A stretch of DNA of 64,000 bases from Fasciolopsis buskii (taxonomy: Eukaryota > Platyhelminthes > Trematoda > Plagiorchiida > Fasciolidae), in NCBI GenBank assembly GCA_008360955.1, contig LUCM01000101.1, positions 88,678 to 152,677 of the forward strand, in the 5' to 3' direction. The notes under the pieces were generated by a model. The model worked only from the letters and a program-made list of their open reading frames with translations. It had not been told where the DNA came from and did not search any database. The stretch's first letter is position 1. Each line of letters starts with the position of its first letter. Shown here one piece after another: positions 36,801 through 51,252 of this stretch. A program made the position numbers and the translations under genes.

Positions 36801-39800
36801 CTCCACTTTTTATCGCACACGACTTCACTAACGAAGTTCACGCCCACCGCTTGTCGCGTATAAGCTTAACAGTTCTTTGACTGCAACCTGAGCGGATGCC
36901 ACTTCCCATCTCTATCGGCTACCTTACCCACCAGCTTTCGCGGTTCATTTCCTAAGGCTTATGGTCAACTGACGCCTAAGCAACTTGCCGACGCATCTTA
37001 TTGCTTTCCTTGCAGTTATGCAGCCGCGTTTTTGCTCCATTATGAATTAGCGGACGGCTTGAGAGATCCAGTGTTTGATGAATACATAGGTCTTGGGACC
37101 GCAGGCGAAAATTCGCTGCCGAATGCTCGCTGTTTAGTAGATTGATCCACTGATCGCTCTACATTGCCACTGGTCGCAGTTTCTTAGTTCCTCGGGACAG
37201 TTTTCCGCTCATAGCTGTTGCGAACAAGCCGAGTCACACAGTACGTTCGACAGCCCAATCGGATAATTGTGGCCTGCGTCGTGGCCATTCAGCTGCAGCA
37301 AAAATCGCATCAAAACTACGCAGTGGTCCGATTCGACGTACGTGGTCCAGTATGATCCTACAGTTCTGGACAGAACCGCGCCAACGGTAGCTAACTGCAA
37401 TATGGTCAATTGACTTCAGACTACCTGTCGAATGGAAGTCTGCCATGTCGCTGTGCGATGCAAACTGTTTGTTCGGAAATTACAGTACTAGATAGGAATT
37501 AATGATATCTGCCATCAGAATTTGGAATCTTTCCCGTTGTTCTGTCCGCTGTGCATGGCAAGGGCGAAGCGCCCGCCTAAAACAGGACTCCGATGCACAC
37601 TCCTTCTGNNNNNNNNNNNNNNNNNNNNNNNNNNNNNNNNNNNNNNNNNNNNNNNNNNNNNNNNNNNNNNNNNNNNNNNNNNNNNNNNNNNNNNNNNNNN
37701 NNNNNNNNNNNNNNNNNNNNNNNNNNNNNNNNNNNNNNNNNNNNNNNNNNNNNNNNNNNNNNNNNNNNNNNNNNNNNNNNNNNNNNNNNNNNNNNNNNNN
37801 NNNNNNNNNNNNNNNNNNNNNNNNNNNNNNNNNNNNNNNNNNNNNNNNNNNNNNNNNNNNNNNNNNNNNNNNNNNNNNNNNNNNNNNNNNNNNNNNNNNN
37901 NNNNNNNNNNNNNNNNNNNNNNNNNNNNNNNNNNNNNNNNNNNNNNNNNNNNNNNNNNNNNNNNNNNNNNNNNNNNNNNNNNNNNNNNNNNNNNNNNNNN
38001 NNNNNNNNNNNNNNNNNNNNNNNNNNNNNNNNNNNNNNNNNNNNNNNNNNNNNNNNNNNNNNNNNNNNNNNNNNNNNNNNNNNNNNNNNNNNNNNNNNNN
38101 NNNNNNNNNNNNNNNNNNNNNNNNNNNNNNNNNNNNNNNNNNNNNNNNNNNNNNNNNNNNNNNNNNNNNNNNNNNNNNNNNNNNNNNNNNNNNNNNNNNN
38201 NNNNNNNNNNNNNNNNNNNNNNNNNNNNNNNNNNNNNNNNNNNNNNNNNNNNNNNNNNNNNNNNNNNNNNNNNNNNNNNNNNNNNNNNNNNNNNNNNNNN
38301 NNNNNNNNNNNNNNNNNNNNNNNNNNNNNNNNNNNNNNNNNNNNNNNNNNNNNNNNNNNNNNNNNNNNNNNNNNNNNNNNNNNNNNNNNNNNNNNNNNNN
38401 NNNNNNNNNNNNNNNNNNNNNNNNNNNNNNNNNNNNNNNNNNNNNNNNNNNNNNNNNNNNNNNNNNNNNNNNNNNNNNNNNNNNNNNNNNNNNNNNNNNN
38501 NNNNNGACCGCAAGGTAGCGGGGTACAGCTGAGTGGGCACCCATCTACTTGGATCAATTAGTCTTCCACTCGTTTTTCCGACTGAGCTGCTAACTCAGAT
38601 CGACCTCCAACTTGGAGGACCAGGAGGCTACTTCGTCAGGCCTCTACCCATTGACCTTTCAGGCATGATTGGATCTTCGGCTTGAGATAAGCCATCCTGT
38701 ATAGCTCGTTGGATCATGGAGGCACGCAAGCCGTCACACCACGTCAAGGTGTAGTCTCGTTGTGACAGCAAGGTTAGTGGTTGTACAAACTGAGGTTACT
38801 ATTAGTCCAGCGACCAACATCAAATAAAGAATAGCAATGTCGGAAATGGAACTCTACCGTCAAGCAGGTGTTACGCCCAACAGGGATGTCAACGTTCTGG
38901 AGCAAAACTACCGCTCTGCTAATTGCTAGTTTACCTCTCTAGAATAGGTACTTTGATCTCAGTAATAGCCTCCATTTCCCGTTGTAGTTTCGTTGTGGCA
39001 GCAACCACACCGACGGAACTTTGTAGTAAGGCATTTTACACGACCATCAATATCCAGAAATGTCTGTTGTAGTCCATATGACGGTGCAGATACTACAAAA
39101 GTCTCTGGGGACGACAGTATCATCCCACCTGTCGTTGACTTGCAAACTATCCCAAAACGTTACGATAGACTTGGCGATAGCGACATGGTGATCTGGTATG
39201 TTTTACGCTTTATTGTGGTTGCTTTTAACCACGTCATTTGACACACCTCAGAGTTTCCTTCATAAGGTAAAACTATTTTAGACGGAATCGCCACCAACTA
39301 CCATGAACTATTTCGCCTGAAATTATGCGCCCCTACTCCAACGAGTGAACATTGCTTACTTCTACTAAGACCTAAGATATACTTTCGGTTTGCCTTCTAT
39401 TTATCCAAGCAAACAAACCAAATCGAAGTTTGCCTCCGTACTTTTTAAAACGACGATTTCAGTGTTCTTCAAAAGTCTCCTTCACATGCATCTTGTTTCT
39501 CTTTTGAACCCTTACTTAATGATAATGTTAGACTTTTCACGAAGAAGGTCAATGTGATCTTTGATATTTCCAGTTTTTTCGAAACGTTATTTGCCTCAGA
39601 CGACCGTATCTCTTACCGCTGACCAAGGTTCCTAAGGAGACGAAAGAGGGACATCTAAAAATGCCTCGACAATTCACGAGTGCGATACATCCTAATAAAA
39701 GCTGAATTCGAGTGTATTGACTTGACGTAGGCTAAACAACTCCTGGGTGATAATAACAGCAAATTCCTATGACAAGATATTCAACTGTCACGCGGGAAGA

Positions 39801-42800
39801 AAACGACATCTGCGAAATATGCTTCGGGCGCTGACGGTATTAATCACGCCTCCATATATCTCTCTAACTGTACAACAGTAAAAGCTGCGCAGGATGAGGA
39901 TTTGGTGGTAACTCGTTTTCCATAGACGAGGTGTGTAAGCCTCCTGACATTGCTAAAATTACCACAGCAGTAGGTCCTAGCAGCTTTACTTCTTCTAAGG
40001 CATGGTGCTGTGGCTCTGAATGATGCAACCGCTTTTCTGTCTAGTAATTCGTTAGGTTTATCTCCCATAACATTGTTCTAAGCTCGAAATCGGGTAGTTG
40101 TGTTTCAGCCAAACAAAATTCCTGACGCTCTATTCCTGTTATTTGCCAGGAAGTGTCGGGAGTCCTCAGCAGCCAGCCGTGAGCTTTGGGTGTTACACGG
40201 CGACCAGGTTTGCTAGGAACTAGGTCGATATCCCATTTTAGCCACCATCTGTATATACGACATATTCCGAGCCCGTGAGGGAGAAGCGAGATTTTCTGCA
40301 AATACTACATCCATAGACATAATTGATGAGCCTATCGATGTGCTTTGGTATATTTGAGTCATGTGACTTCCAGCAGCTCTAGGATGAAGTTATTTCCATC
40401 ATATATCCCAAGACGTCTTGCGGGTTTGATGTTGATAACCCACGTGTAAGCAACTCAGAGATATCACGCCAGAGTCACATCTCGGATAACGTTCAAATCC
40501 AGGCTGTGTATTCGTATGAACCATACTGTTTCACTGCTGTGATATCAATGTAAGCGACCAACGCAGCCCGCTTTCAATGACCCTGATGCAAGATCGACTG
40601 AATAAAAATTGTCCTGTTCAGGATCAAAAACACTTACTAAATCCTAATTAACGCAAAATATCTCGACTGTTAAATAAATAAACTTCAGCTCGTAAATAGA
40701 GGCGCAACTGCGGTTAGAATATTCGATAAACTGCTTCTATCGAACAAGTGAGATTACTAGCATGCACGAATGTAAACTAGGATAAATTCTAAGATCCTTC
40801 CAAACAAGGTTGAAATTTTCGCACTATATGACTTCATTTTCATGTTCAGATGAGTTTACCTTGACAACCAAGGTTATCCATGTTTAGTTGGTCTTAACTG
40901 CATTCTACAAACAGACAAAATAGGAGGAACCTGTAAATAATTTCATGTTACTTGCTGATATTTCTTTTTGCCTTGCAAACGCTAGAATCCCCAGAATAAT
41001 GCCAAAGGCAATTTTGAAATGCATCACAATCGGCGATACCAGTACATACGTGCACACCGCTGCCTGCTCTGAGATCCTTGTTAAGCGGACATAGGTTTTC
41101 CTTGAAAATCAAACACATGGTGCATCATTACATTCACTCCCTTCGAATACCAGTGTCTCTCTGAGTTCCACACTTTCGCCTATCTACCTTTTGGGGATTT
41201 TTCAATCTGTCAAGTTTCATTTCCTCTTTGACTGCACCGAAAATGCCACCCTACGGCTTTTTATATTTGTGAAGCATGAGTGCTGTGGAAAAAGCATCTA
41301 TGGTACACTGATAGTGGAAGGATCCGTATCGATGAGCGGAACCATGGAAGAGATTAACAGATGAGATGCAGTAACGAGTTTAATGACAATGAACTGCCAT
41401 ATGCCGCCAAATGTGGTAAAGAGGCAATGATTTGTAGTTTGGAGAAGCTAATATGGATTACCCCAACATCGTGTTACCTCAGCAAAAAACGTAGTTTATG
41501 GAATCCTAAACTTCAGCGGTCTACTGGGCTGAAGATTTTCCGTTAGCCTTTGTTGGAGAACATGTCAAGAAAGCCCAAAATAGTTATGCAGATCAGCCCG
41601 ATGTACAAGTGTCGTGTTCCATCCAGCGTTTACTATCTTATCATTAACATTACTAATATGCTTTAACCAGATGGATAACTAACCGTAGGGACCGAAGGGT
41701 GAATTCAGATGACGATAAACGCAACAACCAACGAACTGAGCTCACTTACCGCTAGTGTTTGAGGAACCTTCTTGGTCTTCGTCCAGAGGATTTGAAGGAT
41801 TCACATGGAGTCGTGAATCATGACCCAAACCAGATGCTGCTGTGAAAATACGATTGTGATTAGGTGAAATAAGCGGCCCAAAAGATGAAGATCTGCTTTT
41901 GTTTACTCGAGGTGTTTGGTCTATCCAAGGTTCGGCCACATTGCAGAGGGGCATCTCTGTGTCTGATTTTACAAAGTGATAGCCAGAAACAGACAAAGTG
42001 CGCTCAAGCCGTTCAATTGCTGTTGGATTCTAGATCAAAGGCAAATGAAAAAACAAGTGTAGAATGGAAAGAAAATAGTGCGTTTTGGAACGATGACTAA
42101 CTGACGGATCAATAAGTGAGAAATGGCCAAAAGATTACCAAAGTGAGTTTTTATCAGGCAATCGAAACGGCGAGTCTATTTAATTCTCAATAGAAATAAA
42201 GTGTCTGCGCGATTAGTGTATCAATTAGTGCATCGAATATAGACAATTTTTCACGAGGCATTACGCTTCGCTGGATGCTCATTTGTCAAATTCTTCAACA
42301 TTATGCTCACTGATTATATATATATTTTATATATATATATATATATATTTTATATATATATATATATAACATCATGCAACATATAATACGTAAATTTATA
42401 TTCTAGTAGGGGAATGTGACGAAATCAGCTCTGGATTTGATTTCCTTCGGTGCTTTGCGTCTTTTTTTGATAGCGCGCAAAAGATACCAACTGTCATTGG
42501 TTAGAAAAGCCGAGGAATATAGCTCAGAATCAAACGCAGTGTTGCGAATACCATGGACCCAGCTGGCAGGATCGAAATCCCAATAACAAATGTTGAGCAA
42601 GTCTACATTCTCTTTCATGACATTTTTTACATGGTGTTATATTAACATCAAGGTAACTATACAGAGCCAAAGGACGCCTCGTTAGCAGAAAAGCCGAACA
42701 CCGAGCCTCATCCACCATCGGTAGCCGAACGTTTTCGTCCCTAACTAAAGCAGTTTCCTACAAATTTCGCCCTACTAATTCTCATTTGATCTAATTCTTC

Positions 42801-45800
42801 TGGTGATTATGTCTCTGAAACGCACGAGACAGCTGAGATTTTTGCTCCAACTCCACTTTACCTAATTATTGTTAGTACTTGACTTTCTCCTCTTTCAATG
42901 TTCCACGTTTTATATCTCGTATTAGCACTAGGAAGATTCGCCAAGCGCTAGCTTCCCTGAACTTATTCGCACCACACGGTATGGACGGTGTCCCACCCAT
43001 GGTCCTTAATATGTCTGACCCTGACTTGGCAACCTCTTTTATCTTCCTCTTTCTCTCTGCCTCAAACTCTCAACATTTCGGCCCTCAAATCCGATGATCC
43101 TTCCGACTCTAACAACTATCGCCCAACTTCCCTCATACATCTACTTCGAAAGTTTTTCAAACTGCCATCTCCGACCAACGAGGTTCATTTTTTGGACGCG
43201 AAGGACCGTTGAGCGACCATCAACATAGATTCCAATCGCACTGTTCAACCGATGATCTACTAGCTTTCGTCTTACACTCCTAGTCAGCTATACTCGATAT
43301 CTATGGAGAAACACGTAGTCTCGCTAGATACCTCTAAAGCTTTCAACCGAGTTTGTCTGGAAAGTTATTTTGTGAAACTGCTTAGGTTCGGATTCTCCCG
43401 GTTGCCGTATTGTGAACATCAAGTTTCCTCAGTAAGCGAACCATCTCCGTTCGAGTCGATGAGGTCCTGTCCCAGCCATTTCCCGTAAATAACAGCGTTC
43501 CCCGAAATTCAGCGCTTACATCCAGTCTTTTCCTTTTAATCATTCGAGAACTCATATCCATTACCTCCAACCCAGTCCACTGTGTGACGGATAACTACAA
43601 TCTCCACCTTTCCCTTTTTAATCGTAATGCTCGCTGTGCAAAGACCAGCATCGATCGTGACCGCTGCCGTCAGCGCATCCTTAACCGCACTCTTGAGTGC
43701 ATCTCTTCTTCAAAAACTGCTCGTCTAGTGCTTCCTAAACATTTACGTTCAATTCCATTGGGACAGTTTGCTCTCCCCATTGCTGTTCTTTGATTCGTTC
43801 GATTCAGCGCCTTTCCTCAGCTTACCCATTGGTTCATCACTACATTGGTCTTCCTATCTGAGCTTGTGTTTCGTGCTGAGCGCAAACCTTGGATTTCTGC
43901 TACGTGACAAGCAATTCTTTCAATTCAGCTCTTCTTTTTTGCATACTGCTCCACTCCGCATTGCACTGGAATACTGCAGTCATGTGTGGAGTGGAGCTTC
44001 GTCCAGTTTTCTTCCGATTTTTGATTGGGTTCAATGAAGGGTCATCTGGCTGGTCGACGACCGTGCCTTAACGCCTGCTTTGCAGTCACCAGTCCATTAT
44101 TAGGCAGTTGCTCTGCTATCTCCTTTCAAGCGATAATATTGTTTTTCGTCCTTCGGAGCTTGGCCAAGCAGTTCTTCTTCATGTGATGTTTTCCGACATT
44201 CTCACACACAGACAGCTAGTCATCTTTACGAAGTCTCCGTTACTAGGTGTTTTACTTCGTTCTCTCAATCTTCATTCCCTCCCTCCGGACTTTTGTATTC
44301 CCACCCAATTGCAATCTTCTATTCAAGAACAGGATTAGTCGACTGACTCTTATGAGGATTTTCCTCTGCCCCCCCCCACTAAAGTGTCTTTTCATCATGG
44401 TTACTGTTTAGGCAGTACTTCGTGTTATGCGTAATGACAAAATTCAACTCCCGTTCTCGGAGATTTTGTATTCCGAGATAGTCTGTTCTGCATTCAGATA
44501 ATCGTTTGTTGTCACCCGTCAATATCGCTTTTTGCTGAGCGTGTAGCTTCGTGGTGTAGATTATGGTAGTCGGATGAATTGTGCACTCTCGCGTCCCTAG
44601 CCTAAGCGTACCAGTTAAGAGTTTTCATAGATATCCGATCCCTTCTGTCCCATTCGGGTTTGTTTAGCTATTAGAGGGGTGCGCTGGTGATGGATACAGC
44701 CCATCTAGACTGCCATCTTCGTCGATCTCAGCCAGTTTAAACGTGGTAGCACTTGGCGGGGTTTTTGAGGTTGTCTGGAGTTTCTAGCTTGGACACGTCA
44801 ACTCTGCAATGCGGTTGGATGTTCTGTCTTGTTGAAAGGTGAAGTTTGAGGCTATCCCGTGCTACTGTGTGGCTCTAGCGCTTGATGTTTCCTGTCACGC
44901 CATCACGGTATGCCCGGCAGTCTTCGATCGACGGTGACCAGCGAGAATGCAACAAGATATAGTCGATCTGATACACATCATCAGTGTTTGGCTCATCCTG
45001 TAGAGTGAAGGCATAGACTGCAATGACAGTCACCTTGAAAGGAATGCTCCTGAACCGTGCCAATGCAATTCTTGAAGAAACTGATTCCTAAGAGATCAGG
45101 ATGCCGTGAGCTCGACTGTTTGTTTTAATTGCAGCACCGTGAAGTTCCGAGTTGTCTTTTGGCCCACTATGATAAATCTGATAGGAGGCCTTCGTTTTGG
45201 GTACTAAAGTACACCGGCTACCGGGGTTGGGTAGACACACTTCGGATAGATAAGCAACGCCGATCCCGTAATCGTAGAACTTATACATGGAAATGTCTTG
45301 GCTACCTGTATCTAGAGGTGTTCTCCCGTTCCAGCATGTACGCAGGACTTGGTGTTTAGGTTTACATTCCCAGTTCGTATCTGGGCCACCGCAGCCGCTG
45401 GGGGTATACAAGGGTCATCGCTTACCGAGGACCCCGTAACATAATGAGAGCAAACCAGAGACAAAATCTATAAAGATAATTGAGCTTTTGGCCGAGGTGG
45501 CACCTCTAGCCAGTGCACAACTAAGTGCGACCCGCCGGGCAACAGGACGATCAAATGTTGATAACCGGTTGCCAACCGAACGGCTCACGTGCCTTTTAGT
45601 GATGATCGACCAATCCGAGACGCTGAATGCATCCGATGTGCACGGTTGCCGATGGCTCACCAAGAGCTCATTCGCTATTTGAAAGAACTGACGGCAACCA
45701 CCGGGTGCAAACAACCCTGTTCACCGAATGAATTACCCTGGTAGCAGTTGGATCCAACGGATCTCATCAACCTCCCCGAGAGTATTCGTCTTCGCATGCT

Positions 45801-48800
45801 GGAAGCTGCCTCATCAAGGTTTTTAGTCATGGCTACCCTCAGCCTGGTCGAGCGGTGTGCCGGGGTGTGGCCCCTGATGCATACCCCAGCTTCATGGAGC
45901 CAAAGGTGAGGGTTGAGTGGATAAAGAAGACCACAGGAATGGAAGATACTCCATGACAGTCTACCAAATCAGAGGCGCCATTCCCCTGATTTGCCTATGC
46001 ACCCCTATAAAGCTACTAACTGTCTGCACTGCTTATATTTTTGAGATATGTCCATCAATTCATGGAAAGGACCTTGATCATGAAGAATCTTGTTTGGTCA
46101 AGCTAAAGCGCGGACTGCTGCGGAAATCATTTCAAGTTTAGATCTGTATACCGGATATATGGAGGACATTCATCACTCGGGATTCTACGAGACCTCAATG
46201 AATTTCTGCGCAGGTTTTGCGCTGCACATCCAACTGCCAAATTCATGTTAAGTTGGAAAAATCCCGGAACGAGAGATTGTGATTGGGAGCGTGCGTGCTC
46301 CACATCCAAGCAGTTCTGAGAAAAGAGGAGTGATAGAGATAGGTGCGAAGCTTTTAGATAAGAGCTTGGTAAGGAAGGCTTGAAGTTTGAAAACGTGATA
46401 TGCGGATGAAGGTCAAAGGAATATGAGCCGATGAGGCAAACTCCAAAGATCGAAAACCGAAGTAGTAGTGACAGGAAATGGGTAGTGAAGTAACCACCTA
46501 ACGATAAGCTGGTGATTGTAAACTGGATTTTAAACGCAGGTCATTGAAGAGCCACATGGCCTTGGGTTGAACCCCAACAAGTGAAAGAGAAGTGAACGAG
46601 ACCCTACTCCCATATGTGATCGCAGTATATTAGTGCTAGGCGGACCTGAGCTTTGCACATTGGGAGACATAGGAATATAAACACACCTGTGGCGAACTGA
46701 ACCAACTGTGCGCACAGCACGAGAACCTAGCTGAGACCTGAAAGGAGACAGGCATAAGAAAGCTACAGATAGTCCAGGAAGAGAGAATCTGCTGAGTGTT
46801 GATCCGCTGAATCAAAGCCCAGGCGAGCAGTGAGGGATTGATATTTGCATGTCACACAGAATGTTAAACGGAGTAATGAAGAGTGGTGCCGTCGTCAAAG
46901 GACTGAGCCGGATTGGATATATTGGGTAGATTTAAATAGATAAAGAAAGAGTATGTGCGAGTACGGAATCCTGGGAAATCCCAGCATTCATGGAGAGCAG
47001 ATGAGGTAGGATGCCACCGACGCGGACCGCGGTGGTCCGCTTGTACGAAGAAACTTGGCGTTCACATTACAAGCGCTAGGGAGAAACCGGTAGTGGTTAG
47101 CTTAATCAGCAGGCATTGGCACGAAAATTTATCGAAGGCCTTGGAAATATCAAATGAGACCACGTGTATTTCTCCCTGAGGCTTGTCCCCCTATGCCTCA
47201 GCCGACACTAGGGAACTGCACCTTGACTTCTTGGGACGGCTTGCCCGCCTCCATGATACAGCGAGCTGTACAGGATTGCTTATCTCAAGCTGAGGATCCA
47301 ATCATACGTGCACGGTCAATGGGTAAAGGCCTGACGAAGCAGTCTCCTGGTCCTCCAAGTCAATGTGCGCACTCTTATGCAAATCGGCCAACAGGCTTGT
47401 TTGGCTCTGACAGTGGACTCACTTTCGATTGATGCCTGCTGTGTGAGTGAAACACGAATTCAGGATTCGAGTAGAGTAATTCAACTAAATGCCTCTAGTG
47501 CCTCGTCAAGACATTTCCTTCGCACTTCAGGAGACGAAGCAGCCCAAGCTGCGGGTCAACGCGGTGTAGGAATAACATTGAGTGAGAAGACTGAAGCAAC
47601 CCTTCTAGACTGGATCCCAGTCAACAGTCGCTTGTGTGCCATGAGACTGCAGGGGTCAGTCGGCGTCCGGAAGGATAGTGGTGTGAAGCGTAGTCTATTT
47701 GTTATCTCGGCATACGCTCCAACGTACTGCAGCACTGACATGGAGAAAGACGAGTTTTACGATGACCTCGTCACCCTTGTTCGGAAGACCAAACGCCATG
47801 ACATTGTAGTGGTAGCAAGTAATTTTATTGCACAAGTTGAAACATTTAGTGCATCGGAGTCCTGTTTAGGTGAGCGGTGCACCTTGCCTGCTCAGCGAAA
47901 GAAAGAATTCTTCAATTCTGTGCGGACAATAATTTATTCCTGGCTAATACGAATTTCCGACACAGTTTGCATCGCACAGCGACATGGCACTCCTATTCGA
48001 CAAGTAGTCTGAATCAGATTGACCATATTGCAGTAAGCTACTGCTGGCGCGATTCTGTCGAGAAATGGGGATCGTACTGAACCACGTGCGTTGAATCGAA
48101 CCATGCGTTAGGCTTGACGCGATTTTTGCTACAGCTCAACGGCCATAGACTTATAGACTCACAAGCCTGATTGGTCATTGAACATGTCTGATTCGGCTGT
48201 TTGCAACAGCTATAAGCAGAAACTATCCGAGGAACTAGGAAGTTCGACGATCAGTGGGATCAAATCAAGCAGGCCATGCATTTGGCAGCAGATTTCGCCT
48301 GTAGTCTGACTACATCTCGCAGGGGTTGCTGAGCCTAATGGAGCAAAAACGTCAGCTTTCCAACCGCAAGGAGATCGACAGCTACAGCACCAACTGACGA
48401 TAAGCCTTTAGAATGACCGTGTAAGCTGTTGGGTTAAGGTAGATGAAGAGATGGAAGTAGTGGTAGAGTCAGGTAACAGTCAAACACTGCTCAAGTTTAT
48501 GCGATACCGGTAGGGGATGAAATTCGGTTAATGAAGTCGTGCGCAGTAGAAATGGAGGTCATCCATGGCAGACAACAAAACCTGGACCGTTGGGTTGAAT
48601 GTTCCAAGGATCAGCTTAGCTGGCCGCAAGCTAATGTATTTAGGCCGACGTCTGCAGAGGCGGATCTTTTGGATTTGTCTGTTGACTCTCCAACGGAATT
48701 GGAAGTAGAGTGGAATATTCGACCTCTTAAGAGGGGAAAAGAAGCCGGTCCTGACGAACTTCCCCTAGTTCTTTTCAAACTGGGTGGAGAAGCCATGATA

Positions 48801-51204
48801 AAATCACTAATTTCCTTGCCTCATGATATTTGGGACGAGGGACGTGTTCCGTTATCGCGAGGTGATTGTACTCAACTTCAAGAAGTACACACGAGGTGAC
48901 TGTGGCAATCATCGTGCGATTAGTTTAATCCCGACAATTGCTAACGTCTTAGCTTCGACAATGCTGCACCGTCTGACACCGGTTCACAAGAGTAATATCC
49001 GCGAACAACCGGCCGGATTTCGGCGATTTCGAGGTTGTATTGACCAGATATTTACTCTTCGCCAGGTACTGGAAACACGCCACACACTACCGCCTACGAT
49101 CGTAGTCTTTCTTGACGTGAAAGGTGCGTTCAACTAAGTGGATCGGACAGCACTATTCAGTTCTCCGCCGGAAGGGCAAGCCAGCGACGCTCATGAACCT
49201 GTTGCGAGCATTGTACTTGCAATACTGAAGGTCGCGTTACAGTAAGAGGTGATTCACCAAGACCATTCGAAACCTCTAGCGGTGTTCGCCAAGGGTGCTC
49301 CATCTATTCATTCTTGTTCAAATTCGTCATAGACGAACGAAGAGAGCTGTGGGTCTCCAGGATGTTGGGGTCGAAATGGAAAATGATGAGAAGCCGTGAT
49401 CTAGATTACGCAGACGACTTCGTGCGCCTGTTCGAGTCCGCGGACCATGCACAACGTGCACTAGATAGACTCTCGAGTTCTGTAGATCGTTTCGGCACGT
49501 GCTTTGCACCCTGAAAGTTTAAAGTGCTGTTATAGGAGTGCACGACAATAGTCCCGAATTTGTTAGTGGATGGAGAGGAACTAACTATTGTGGACCGTTT
49601 CACTTGCCTTAGTGGCTGCGTGTCGAACGATGGTAGCTCGGCAATAGAGGTAAACACGCACATAAGGCCCGAGCGGCTTACCCTGGACTGAAGCACTCGT
49701 GGTGTCGGTCTGATATTTCACTGAAGTTGAAAGGTCGTGTGTACTGTGCTGCAGTGCGTTCAGTTCTGTTGTACGGTTGCGAGACATGGAGTATGCGTGT
49801 CGGAGATGATCGTCCCTTGGAGATTTCCGATCACCGATGTCTACGTAGTATGGCTAGGATTGGATGGAGTGACTGGGTCAGTATTGTTTGAGGTCAGGAA
49901 CCTAGTACTAGTTGCCGGTTCTGAGAATACTTCATCTCAGCGTATGAAGCTTAGTAGACTAGGCTGGTTGGGTCACATGTTGCGTATGGCGAAAACTCGT
50001 TTACCACACGATGCCCAATGTTGCGTCCCTCCCACGGATTGGAAAAAGCCATATGGAAGCCAGCAGATGACGTGGCAACGTGGGATTAGAAAATGCACAG
50101 AGGACTTAGGCAAAGTAATTGTCTCACATCGTCGTGGTTGGGGCCCGAAGGACCCGTCAACCAGTTGGCTGAAGACATCTGAGGGATATGGCAGTGAGCC
50201 GTGAACAGTGGCGATTGTGTTGTCATTTTCCATCGAATCAGAATGATTGAAAGAGAGCGTACGTACAGTTTGACTGTGTTCCGCGTGTCGGCTGCTGCAG
50301 TAGTTTAATCTTTTCTCATCTGTGTAGGTCCACACCTTGTTCCCCTTGAAAACATGTAACTCTGGGGAAAAGGCAGCGGTCAGTGAGGCTTGTCTTGCTG
50401 TTTAACGCTGAACGATAGTGATAGTGATGATGACAGCTCTTCAAGGCTAGCAAGAACCTGTCCCAATGCTCATGCTTTGTGGTGGTCAGCAAGAAATAGT
50501 TAGCTTTAATCATCTGAGGAGACTAATTATAAACGCCGGAGATGTTCGGGGTGAGATCGTATCACAAACTGCAAAAGCCAGAGTAGCTTTCGTGAACCTG
50601 TGGCACGTGGCGCGGCTTTATTTCGAGTGAAGGGTATGCAGTGCCGCAGTTCGTGACGCTCTGCTTTATGGTTGCGAGACCTGGCCTTTTCGCGTTCAGA
50701 ATGCCCAGGAACTTTGCGGATTCGACCACCGGTATTTCCGAAGCATTGTGAGCAACGATGAAGTGTGTCGTCCTATATTCGGTGCAAACAATCGTACTGC
50801 GTATGCTCTCCCATTACCTACCTTTTCGTGCTGTTTTTTGCACGTACTGGGCAAAGCTGGAGGAAGCGAGCCGGCGATCATGCTATGACGTGGTTTGGAA
50901 GTATGGAGAAATTAGCTTTGGGTTTGATATTGGCTGGGGCTTCTTGCTTTTCTAGTTGAAGCCCAAGTGATAAAGATTATCGATGGTCGGAGACTGAGTG
51001 ACGGCACAGAAGAGAAGTCATTGACGCGAATGCTGTTATGGCGGTCTTTAAAAATCGTGCCTCGGGAAAAGTACCGGAGACAGCGCAAAAAAGCAAACGG
51101 TGTAAAATGAAAACACTGAAAACATTATTTTATTCTATTGTTGCCGTTTCACTTGCGACCCAGTTTACGTGTTACTCCGTTGGCACCGTGAGTGTCTTCA
51201 AGCC

Positions 51205-51252
<48 letters not shown>

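Noticed and set aside
37480..38561. Six frames of 320-354 codons
   Set aside because: They consist of N from the assembly gap.
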